A stretch of 6,705 nt of DNA from an uncultured Pseudomonadota bacterium (GTDB taxonomy: Bacteria; Pseudomonadota; Gammaproteobacteria; Burkholderiales; SG8-39). Below, one piece after another: positions 1 to 5,701 of this stretch (positions are counted from its first letter, which is position 1; every line of letters begins with the position of its first letter). The notes beneath the pieces were generated by a model. It did no database searches, was not told the DNA's origin, and saw nothing but the letters and a program-made list of their open reading frames with translations. Made by a program: the position numbers and the translations under genes. The DNA lies in the NCBI GenBank assembly GCA_903895005.1, contig CAITSH010000358.1, forward strand, positions 1-6,705, read 5' to 3'.

Positions 1-264
1 ATCGGCGTGATTTCCTCAGTTACCCAGGCGTTTTGCAGCACCTGCACGCGCCTGCGCCTGTCCACCGAAGGCATGATCTACACCTGCCTGTTTGCCACCG
101 ACGGTTACGACCTGCGCTCCATGCTGCGCAGCCAGTCCGATGACGCTGCGCTGACGGACGCCATCAGCCGCATCTGGCGCGCACGCAGCGACCGCTATTC
201 TGAAATCCGCACCGCCGACACGGTGCGCGACAGAAAAATAGAAATGAGCTACATCGGCGGATGA
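1..264 (+). CDS. moaA: GTP 3',8-cyclase MoaA, C-terminal part (5' end outside window)
   Basis: This is the last 87 residues of the radical-SAM enzyme that, in its family, converts GTP to 3',8-cyclo-7,8-dihydro-GTP, the first step of molybdenum cofactor synthesis in the cytoplasm. Only the C-terminal region that carries the second 4Fe-4S cluster is present. The three cluster cysteines are visible at visible-part residues 12, 15 and 29, in the spacing CX2CX13C, with the Arg-rich segment TRLRLSTEG between them; in MoaA this region lines the GTP site. The protein ends in Gly-Gly, the conserved MoaA C-terminus needed for activity. The radical-SAM CX3CX2C half lies upstream of the window, so the start cannot be given. 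The frame is open from base 1, and its TGA stop overlaps the fdhD ATG (ATGA). The identification is firm; what is missing is the 5' part. Confidence 0.95.
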   Translation: MGVISSVTQAFCSTCTRLRLSTEGMIYTCLFATDGYDLRSMLRSQSDDAALTDAISRIWRARSDRYSEIRTADTVRDRKIEMSYIGG

Positions 265-1109
265 AGACGGCCCTGAAACCGGTCATCACCCATGCCTCGC
301 GCCCCCTCACCTTCGAGGTCGAGGCGATCAACGAACGCGGCGAGGCGACCGCCACGCCCATCGCCGGCGAGAATCCGCTCACCCTTTACGTCGACAAGCG
401 CGAGATCGTCACGCTGATGACCCTTGGCCAGGCACCCGAGGCGCTCGCCATCGGTTACCTGCGCAACCAGCGCCTTGTCGGCGGCATCGACGAGATCGGG
501 TCGGTCCAGGTCGACTGGGAAACCGATTCGGTCGCAGTCACCACGCGCAAAGGCATCAAGGGGCTCGCCGGCAGGATGAAAAAACGCACCGTCACCACCG
601 GCTGCGGCCAGGGCACCGTATTCGGCGACTTGATGGAGGAAATCGACAGCATCAAGCTGCGCGATGACGTGAGCCTCAGCGAAGCGACGCTCTACAGCCT
701 GCTCGAGGCGGTGCGCCAGCACGAAACCATTTACAAATCTGCCGGTGCCGTGCACGGCTGTGCGCTAGCCAGCAACACGGCAACCGGTTCCGAGATCATC
801 AGCTTTGTCGAGGACGTCGGCCGCCACAATGCCGTAGACGCCATTGCCGGACGCATGTGGCTGGAGGGCATCGACGGCTCGGACAAGATTTTTTACACCA
901 CCGGGCGGCTCACCTCCGAAATGGTGATTAAGGCGGCACAAATGCAAATCCCTTTCCTGGTGTCGCGCTCGGGACTCACGCAAATGGGCTGGAACATCGC
1001 CGAGCGCATCGGCATCACCATGCTCGGTCGCGCTGTGAACCGGCATTACCTCCTGTTCACCGGGAAGCAACGGTTTATCAAGTCCGTTGCACCGATCATG
1101 CTGGCATGA
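261..1109 (+). CDS. fdhD: Formate dehydrogenase accessory sulfurtransferase FdhD
   Basis: The 282-residue product is full length for FdhD (E. coli about 277). In this family the protein takes sulfur from a cysteine desulfurase (IscS in E. coli) and passes it to the bis-MGD cofactor before insertion into formate dehydrogenase, in the cytoplasm. Family blocks are in order: TTGCGQG (112-118) with the mobile-loop cysteine C115, GAVHGCALA (162-170), [10 protein letters not shown] (184-193), [10 protein letters not shown] (213-222) and SRSGLT (235-240). E. coli has a CXXC pair in the loop; here the second position is Gly118, so only C115 remains. The ATG at 261 overlaps the moaA stop by four bases. 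A GGCGG directly precedes it, too close to be a normal ribosome site, so start-up probably depends on coupling. No formate dehydrogenase subunit gene lies in the window, so its client is encoded elsewhere. Confidence 0.96.
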   Translation: MKTALKPVITHASRPLTFEVEAINERGEATATPIAGENPLTLYVDKREIVTLMTLGQAPEALAIGYLRNQRLVGGIDEIGSVQVDWETDSVAVTTRKGIKGLAGRMKKRTVTTGCGQGTVFGDLMEEIDSIKLRDDVSLSEATLYSLLEAVRQHETIYKSAGAVHGCALASNTATGSEIISFVEDVGRHNAVDAIAGRMWLEGIDGSDKIFYTTGRLTSEMVIKAAQMQIPFLVSRSGLTQMGWNIAERIGITMLGRAVNRHYLLFTGKQRFIKSVAPIMLA

Positions 1110-1918
1110 GTCTCATCTCGAACCTGCTGCGAAGTGCCGCCGCGCCCACAGCGACACAGATGCCCGCTGGGTCTGCCGAAATCGCCGAACCGCGCCGCCT
1201 GTACCTCGACATGGTGCAGCGGACTATCATCAACACCGTTTACGAAGATCCAGCGCAGACCTTCGGCGATACCTACCGGCCAGAGGTACGCGAAATCGGC
1301 TCGGACTGGCCCTCGGTGGCGCACAGCATGATTGGCAACCGGCGCATGGGTAACCTGCGCATGGCCTGCGAAGATGCCATCGCCGAGCGCATTCCGGGTG
1401 ACTTTATCGAAACCGGCGTGTGGCGCGGCGGCGCCTGCATCCTGATGCGCGCCGTGCTCAAGGCGTATGCCGTGACCGACCGGCGCGTCTGGGTGGCTGA
1501 TTCCTTCGAAGGCCTGCCCCCTCCCACGCCTGAAAAATACCCCGCCGACCGCGGCGATAATTCCTTCGAGTACCGCGAACTTGCCGTGTCGCTCGAGCAG
1601 GTTAAGGCCAATTTCGCCAAATACGATTTGCTCGACGAGCAGGTGCAATTTCTCAAGGGCTGGTTCAAGGACACGCTGCCGGCAGCACCGATCGAGCGCC
1701 TCGCCGTGCTGCGCCTGGATGGCGACCTTTACGAATCGACCATGGACGCGCTCCATGCGCTGTATCACAAGGTTTCGCCCGGCGGCTTTGTCATTGTCGA
1801 TGACTTCATCCTGCCCAAGTGCCGCGCGGCCATCGCCGATTTCCGCAAATCAAAAGGGATCACTGAAGAGATCATCGACATCGACGGCGCCGGCGTGTTC
1901 TGGCGCAAATTGCGATGA
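1106..1918 (+). CDS. TylF/MycF-family SAM-dependent O-methyltransferase
   Basis: This 270-residue protein has a class I methyltransferase fold of the macrocin O-methyltransferase (TylF/MycF) family. Visible blocks are the SAM-binding motif ETGVWRGGA (102-110), the acidic post-strand motif VADSFEGLP (130-138), LRLDGDLYEST (202-212) and GGFVIVDDF (226-234). By analogy with MycF, the likely metal-binding and catalytic acids are D205, D232 and D233; I infer this from the motifs and have not aligned it. The N-terminal 25 residues are Ala/Pro-rich and unconserved in appearance. Characterised relatives methylate hydroxyls on macrolide sugars, but many homologues in non-producers have no known substrate, so the substrate here is unknown. 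It sits between fdhD and mobA with ATGA overlaps on both sides and no clear Shine-Dalgarno sequence, which points to coupled translation with cofactor genes. Family assignment is strong; the role is open. Confidence 0.88.
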   Translation: MSLISNLLRSAAAPTATQMPAGSAEIAEPRRLYLDMVQRTIINTVYEDPAQTFGDTYRPEVREIGSDWPSVAHSMIGNRRMGNLRMACEDAIAERIPGDFIETGVWRGGACILMRAVLKAYAVTDRRVWVADSFEGLPPPTPEKYPADRGDNSFEYRELAVSLEQVKANFAKYDLLDEQVQFLKGWFKDTLPAAPIERLAVLRLDGDLYESTMDALHALYHKVSPGGFVIVDDFILPKCRAAIADFRKSKGITEEIIDIDGAGVFWRKLR

Positions 1919-2526
1919 ATAGCAGCGACCATATCAACCAGATCACCGGCATGATCCTCGCCGGCGGACAGGGCCGGCGCATGGGCGGCGTGGACAAGGG
2001 TTTGAAGCTGTTCCGCGGCAAGCGTCTTGTCGATCACGCCTTTGAACGCCTGACACCGCAGGTAGCCGGCGTCATCATCAACGCCAACCAGAACCTCAGC
2101 AGCTACCGCGAACTCGGTGTGCGCGTGGTCAGCGATGCGATTGAAGGCTACGCCGGCCCTCTCGCGGGGCTTCACGCGGGCCTGTCGGTGTCCAAGCGCC
2201 CCTACCTTGCCACGGTACCCTGCGACTCGCCCTTCCTGCCGCTTGACCTGGTTTCTCGCCTATACAGCCATCTCGATGACGCCGGCGCGGAAATCGCCGT
2301 GGCCAAAACCGGTGGCCAGGCCCATCCGGTGTTCTGCCTGGTGCGACGCGGCGTGCTCGATCACCTGACCGACTTTCTCAAGGGCGGCGGCCGCAAGATC
2401 GACGCCTGGTATTCGACCTTGTTCGTAGTTGAGGTGAATTTCGACGATCGGGCGGAGGCGTTTTCCAACATCAACACGCTGGAAGAACTACAGGCCCACG
2501 AAATCGAGGCGCCAAAGTCCGCATGA
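1915..2526 (+). CDS. mobA: Molybdenum cofactor guanylyltransferase MobA
   Basis: The 203-residue product matches the usual MobA length (about 190-200). In its family it transfers GMP from GTP to Mo-molybdopterin, giving the MGD form used by DMSO-reductase-family enzymes such as formate dehydrogenases and nitrate reductases. The nucleotide-binding signature LAGGQGRRMGGVDKG is at residues 15-29 near the N-terminus, GPLAG at 81-85, and VPCDSPFLP at 101-109, in which D104 is the expected Mg-binding aspartate. The N-terminal motif and the CDSPF block separate it from MobB (P-loop GTPase) and from the related cytidylyltransferase MocA. The ATG at 1915 overlaps the methyltransferase stop by four bases without a visible Shine-Dalgarno sequence. 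Together with fdhD upstream it indicates that this strain makes bis-MGD enzymes. Confidence 0.95.
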   Translation: MNSSDHINQITGMILAGGQGRRMGGVDKGLKLFRGKRLVDHAFERLTPQVAGVIINANQNLSSYRELGVRVVSDAIEGYAGPLAGLHAGLSVSKRPYLATVPCDSPFLPLDLVSRLYSHLDDAGAEIAVAKTGGQAHPVFCLVRRGVLDHLTDFLKGGGRKIDAWYSTLFVVEVNFDDRAEAFSNINTLEELQAHEIEAPKSA

Positions 2527-3788
2527 GCACTTTGCAACAGATTGTCAGTTGCATGGATGACTACGATCCGAATGCGCTGCATGTGGAGAAGGCCCGCGCG
2601 GTTATCCGCTCCTTTCTCACGCCGATCAGCGAAACCGAGCACCTGCCGGTTCGGCTTGCGCTGGGCCGGGTGCTGGCCGAGGACATCGTCTCAACCATGA
2701 ACGTGCCCGCCCACGACAACTCGGCCATGGATGGCTACGCCTTGCGCCATGCCGATCTCGCCGGCGACGGCCCGACCGCGCTCAAAGTCATAGGCACTGC
2801 ATTTGCCGGCAAAGCCTTTGGCGGTGGACCTGCAAAGGGTGAATGCGTGCGCGTCATGACCGGGGCCGTGATGCCCGCCGGTTGCGATACCGTGGTAATC
2901 CAGGAAATCGTCAAGACCGAGGGCGACACCGCGCTGATTCCGCCCGGACAAAAACAAGGCCAGAACCGCCGCTTTGCCGGCGAAGACCTCGCCCTGGGCA
3001 AGGTCGTGCTCAAGGCCGGCCAGCCGGTACACCCGGCCGAACTCGGGCTCATCGCCTCACTGGGCATAGGCGAAATCACGGTCCGACGACGCGTGCGTGT
3101 GGCGTTTTTTTCCACAGGCGACGAACTCGTCTCGGTCGGAACCCCGCTCAAGGAAGGCCAGGTCTACGACAGCAACCGCTATACGCTGTGGGGCATGCTC
3201 GCGCGATTGGACGTTGAGATCATCGACCTTGGCGTGGTCCCTGATGATCCACACAGCTTGGAACACGCCTTCATTGATGCCTCCGCCAAAGCCGATGCCG
3301 TCATCACCTCGGGGGGCGTGTCCGTCGGCGAGGCCGACTTCACGCGCAAATTGCTCGGCCAGATGGGCGAAGTACTGTTCTGGAAAATCGCCATGAAGCC
3401 CGGCCGCCCCATGGCCTTCGGCAAAATCGGCAAGGCACATTTTTTCGGTCTTCCCGGCAATCCGGTTGCCGTGATGGTGACCTTCCACCAGTTCGTGCGC
3501 GACGCCCTGCTGCACATCGCCGGACGCAGCGACGACACCACCCTGCCCCTGCTGAAAATGCCATGTACGAGCTCCATCAAGAAATCCCCCGGACGTACAG
3601 AGTACGTTCGCGGCCGCATGACGCAAGCCCCCACTGGTGATTGGCAGGTCACAATTACCGGGTCGCAGGGTTCGGGCGTACTGCGCTCCATGTCCGAAGC
3701 CAACTGCTTCATCGTGCTCGGCCACGCGCAGGCCAGCGTCAAACCCGGCGATGCGGTCAGCGTACAGGTGTTTGACGGCCTGACTTGA
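2523..3788 (+). CDS. moeA: Molybdopterin molybdenumtransferase MoeA
   Basis: The 421-residue product is full length for MoeA (E. coli 411). The family catalyses insertion of molybdate into adenylylated molybdopterin, giving active Mo-cofactor. Motifs in order: PAHDNSAMDGYA (62-73), MTGAVMPAGCDTVVIQE in domain II, STGDEL (197-202), YDSNRY (215-220), ITSGGVSVGE (261-270, the MPT-binding MogA-like domain), MKPGRPMAFG (291-300) and FFGLPGNP (307-314). The C-terminal beta-rich domain IV follows, from about residue 340. The ATG at 2523 overlaps the mobA stop by four bases; a weak GAGG lies 13 bases upstream. This is the last gene of the plus-strand run, and its TGA is also the first three bases of a large palindrome. 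No mogA/moaB adenylyltransferase gene is in the window, so that step is encoded elsewhere. Confidence 0.96.
   Translation: MSTLQQIVSCMDDYDPNALHVEKARAVIRSFLTPISETEHLPVRLALGRVLAEDIVSTMNVPAHDNSAMDGYALRHADLAGDGPTALKVIGTAFAGKAFGGGPAKGECVRVMTGAVMPAGCDTVVIQEIVKTEGDTALIPPGQKQGQNRRFAGEDLALGKVVLKAGQPVHPAELGLIASLGIGEITVRRRVRVAFFSTGDELVSVGTPLKEGQVYDSNRYTLWGMLARLDVEIIDLGVVPDDPHSLEHAFIDASAKADAVITSGGVSVGEADFTRKLLGQMGEVLFWKIAMKPGRPMAFGKIGKAHFFGLPGNPVAVMVTFHQFVRDALLHIAGRSDDTTLPLLKMPCTSSIKKSPGRTEYVRGRMTQAPTGDWQVTITGSQGSGVLRSMSEANCFIVLGHAQASVKPGDAVSVQVFDGLT
3590..3610 (+). repeat. Short hairpin inside moeA
   Basis: A 9-base stem (3590-3598 with 3602-3610, one G-T wobble) closes a 3-base AGA loop. It lies in the part of moeA that encodes the PGRTEYVRG segment of domain IV. 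It may be incidental to codons for a conserved protein motif. Confidence 0.4.
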
Positions 3789-3841
3789 GATGCAGTACCG
3801 ACTGGAAATGCCCGCCAGACGGGCGTCTCCAGCGCATCTCA
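3786..3841. terminator. Nested imperfect palindrome between convergent moeA and rmuC; candidate shared 3'-end structure
   Basis: A perfect 8-base outer stem (TGAGATGC at 3786-3793, GCATCTCA at 3834-3841) encloses a 13-base inner stem (3802-3814 with 3820-3832) and a five-base CCAGA loop. On the plus strand the inner stem has one A-C mismatch and one T-G wobble; on the minus strand the two swap, so both transcripts could fold almost equally well. An 8-base bulge (3794-3801) lies on one side and a single C (3833) on the other. The moeA stop codon forms the first three bases. No T-run follows on either strand, so a classical intrinsic terminator is not supported. A Rho-linked 3' end, an RNA-stabilising hairpin or a REP-like repeat would fit. 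The pairing is seen directly; the role is inferred. Confidence 0.5.
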
Positions 3842-3899
3842 CCGTAGCCTAAGCCCCGGATATCGCACTTCAAGGTTTAAACCACAATCGGCACCCGCC
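3842..3899. other. Rest of the convergent intergenic gap
   Basis: These 58 bases between the palindrome and the rmuC stop codon hold no reading frame or RNA gene that I can recognise. The only structure seen is a loopless 10-base palindrome, GGTTTAAACC, at 3874-3883. Confidence 0.6.
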
Positions 3900-5243
3900 C
3901 TATGCGGCTGCGTCGTCCTCTTCCGGCTCGTCGTTGGCCTTGCCCAACAGCAGTTCGGCCTGGGGCACCGGAATGGCTTCAACGTCTTTGAGCTTGCGCG
4001 TCATCTGCCGCGTACGCGTTTCCGCCTGGCCGATGGAGTTGGTCACCGTCTGCAGTTGCGCCTTGGTTTTGGCCAATACATCGCCGAAGCGGCCGAACTC
4101 GGTCTTGACCGCCGACAGCAACTCCCAGACTTCGCTGGAACGCTGCTCGATGGCCAGCGTGCGAAAGCCCATTTGCAGGCTGTTGAGCAGCGCCGACAGC
4201 GTGGTCGGCCCGGCGATCGACACGCGGTACTCGCGCTGCACGAAGTCAGCGAGCCCCGGCCGTCGCAGGGCCTCGGCGTACAAGCCCTCGGTCGGCAGGA
4301 ACAGGATGGCGAAGTCTGTCGTATGCGGTGGTGCGATGTATTTTTCGCGAATAGTTTTCGCCTCAAGCTTGATGCGGTTGTCTATGGCCTTGGAGGCTTC
4401 GTCGACGCCGGCAATATCGGCGCGCTCCTGCGCGCCCAGCAACCGCTCGTAATCCTCCACCGGGAATTTGGAGTCGATGGGAAGCCACACCGGTGAGCGC
4501 GCGTCCTGCCCCGGCAACTTGATGGCGAACTCGACGATGTCGCGCGAACCGGGGACGGTGGCGACATTCTTGGCGTACTGGTCAGCGGTGAGCGTTTGTT
4601 CGAGCAACGCCGAGAGCTGCACCTCGCCCCAGGTGCCGCGCGATTTGACGTTGGTCAGCACGCGCTTGAGGTCGCCCACGCCGGCGGCGAGAGTCTGCAT
4701 CTCACCGAGCCCCTTGTGCACCGCCTCGAGTCGGTCACTGACCTGCTTGAACGATTCGCCCAGTCGCTTTTCCAGCGTAGCGTGCAACTTCTCGTCCACG
4801 GTCTTGCGCATTTCCTCGAGCCGCGTGGCGTTGTCGGTCTGCAACTCCTTGAGCTTGGTTTCCAGGGTCAGGCGAACTTCTGCCAGTCGTTTCTCATTCG
4901 ATTCGACCAGCTTGGCGAGTTGCTGCGCAAAGGAGTCGATCTGGTTGTTCTGCACGCCGGCGATGGTGGCCATTTGCTGCTGCAGCGTCTTGCTGAATTC
5001 GGCCATGCTCGCCGAGAGCTCGGCGCGCTGCGCCAGCGCGCCTTCCTGCGACTCCTTGCGCCCGAGCGCGATATCTGCGCGCAACTCGCGCTCCAGGCGT
5101 TCGCTGATTTCTTCCGAGCGGCGCGACAGGCGGTCGAGGCTGTCCGGCGCGAGGCCTTGGCGGCTGCGCAACAGCACAACGATCTGCAGGACAATCGCCG
5201 CCGCGGCCAGCGATACCAGCAGAATCAGCAAAGCATCGGTCAC
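3900..5243 (-). CDS. rmuC: RmuC-family DNA recombination protein
   Basis: The 447-residue protein begins with a hydrophobic helix (about residues 4-25), followed by a long charged, Gln/Glu/Lys-rich coiled coil (about 35-185). The RmuC nuclease-like core comes next: VKSRGTWGEVQL (199-210), WLPIDSKFPVEDY (253-265), TTDFAILFLPTEGLYAEA (308-325) and AGPTTLSALLNSLQMGFRT (344-362), then a second helical stretch and an acidic tail (437-444). In E. coli, loss of RmuC raises recombination at inverted repeats. The family is related to restriction-endonuclease-fold nucleases, but its biochemical action is poorly defined. D257 and K259 in the IDSK segment look like a PD-(D/E)XK-type pair; this is inference. 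The start is GTG at 5243, with AAGGGG nine bases upstream and no in-frame ATG nearby. It lies 21 bases after the globin gene, probably in the same transcript. Confidence 0.95.
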   Translation of the reverse strand: MTDALLILLVSLAAAAIVLQIVVLLRSRQGLAPDSLDRLSRRSEEISERLERELRADIALGRKESQEGALAQRAELSASMAEFSKTLQQQMATIAGVQNNQIDSFAQQLAKLVESNEKRLAEVRLTLETKLKELQTDNATRLEEMRKTVDEKLHATLEKRLGESFKQVSDRLEAVHKGLGEMQTLAAGVGDLKRVLTNVKSRGTWGEVQLSALLEQTLTADQYAKNVATVPGSRDIVEFAIKLPGQDARSPVWLPIDSKFPVEDYERLLGAQERADIAGVDEASKAIDNRIKLEAKTIREKYIAPPHTTDFAILFLPTEGLYAEALRRPGLADFVQREYRVSIAGPTTLSALLNSLQMGFRTLAIEQRSSEVWELLSAVKTEFGRFGDVLAKTKAQLQTVTNSIGQAETRTRQMTRKLKDVEAIPVPQAELLLGKANDEPEEDDAAA

Positions 5244-5252
5244 TATGGCATA

Positions 5253-5258
5253 CCCCTT
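5253..5258 (-). promoter_or_regulatory. Ribosome binding site for rmuC, supports the GTG start
   Basis: On the minus strand AAGGGG sits nine bases before the GTG at 5243. An ATG one base after this site (5251-5249) is in another frame and meets TAG after one further codon, so the GTG is the sensible start. Confidence 0.6.
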
Positions 5259-5264
5259 TGCGTC

Positions 5265-5660
5265 TCAACCCTCACGGTTTCGCATCCAGTCGGCGGTTTG
5301 GAAAAAGGCATTGTATAGGCCCTCGCGCAACGCCTCCTCCACGCCGACATCCTCCATTGCGCGCTTCATGCACGCCATCCACTGGTCGCGCTCGCTGCTG
5401 GCGATGGCGAAGGGCAGATGACGGGCGCGCAACATCGGGTGGCCGTATTTTTCCATGTACAAGCCGGGGCCGCCCAGCCATCCGGACAGGAACATGTAAA
5501 GCTTTTCGCGCGAAGTCTCCATTGATGGCGGGTGCAGCTTGCGGATGCCGGCGTAGGCCGGATCCAGGTCCATCAGGTCGTAAAAACGGTCAACCATTTC
5601 ACGCACTTTTGCGTCGCCGCCAATGTCTTCATAAGGCGTATTGCCCTGCTCTTCGGTCAT
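5265..5660 (-). CDS. Group II truncated hemoglobin (2/2 globin, trHbO type)
   Basis: The 131-residue heme protein has the 2/2 globin layout. TPYEDIGG (8-15) forms the start of the fold, and RFYDLM (25-30) has the helix-B Tyr28 expected at B10. LHPPS (42-46) lies at the CD turn, and the group II block FLSGWLGGP (57-65) is followed by YGHPMLRARHLPF (72-84). H81 is the predicted proximal heme ligand. W94 in RDQWM fits the Trp at G8 that marks group II. Characterised group II members bind oxygen or NO, or have peroxidase-like roles; the physiological role here is unknown. It is cytoplasmic, with no signal peptide. The start ATG at 5660 is preceded by GAGGG with a five-base spacer. The gene lies between a YbbP-like permease and rmuC on one strand. 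Confidence 0.93.
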   Translation of the reverse strand: MTEEQGNTPYEDIGGDAKVREMVDRFYDLMDLDPAYAGIRKLHPPSMETSREKLYMFLSGWLGGPGLYMEKYGHPMLRARHLPFAIASSERDQWMACMKRAMEDVGVEEALREGLYNAFFQTADWMRNREG

Positions 5661-5665
5661 GCTTT

Positions 5666-5670
5666 CCCTC
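5666..5670 (-). promoter_or_regulatory. Ribosome binding site for the globin gene
   Basis: On the minus strand GAGGG lies five bases before the ATG at 5660. A second purine run, AAGGGAGG, lies further upstream at 5673-5680. The 41-base gap from the permease stop shows no hairpin plus T-run, which fits read-through from the permease gene. Confidence 0.5.
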
Positions 5671-5701
5671 TGCCTCCCTTATTTCTTGGCGCCTCGGTTG
5701 C

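Noticed and set aside
249..755. Minus-strand open frame (168 codons) opposite fdhD
   Set aside because: FdhD motifs run through the same bases on the plus strand, and the antisense translation has no recognisable domain.
1046..1768. Minus-strand open frame (240 codons) opposite the methyltransferase gene
   Set aside because: The plus strand has intact SAM methyltransferase motifs and operon overlaps; this frame is a composition-driven shadow.
3057..3842. Minus-strand open frame (261 codons) opposite moeA
   Set aside because: It is antisense to well-conserved MoeA motifs, and its His/Gly/Ala-rich translation has no recognisable family.
3874..3883. GGTTTAAACC palindrome as an operator
   Set aside because: It lies downstream of both convergent gene sets, where no promoter is expected. 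A single 10-base palindrome without a second half-site is weak evidence.
4468..5421. Long plus-strand open frame (317 codons) opposite rmuC and the globin gene
   Set aside because: The minus strand carries clear RmuC and globin motifs. The plus-strand translation is Ser/Arg-rich with no recognisable domain, as expected for the complement of a GC-rich coding region.
5661..5701. Terminator or promoter between the permease and globin genes
   Set aside because: No stem with a T-run and no convincing -35/-10 pair is visible in the 41 bases; only purine-rich ribosome-binding sequence is seen.
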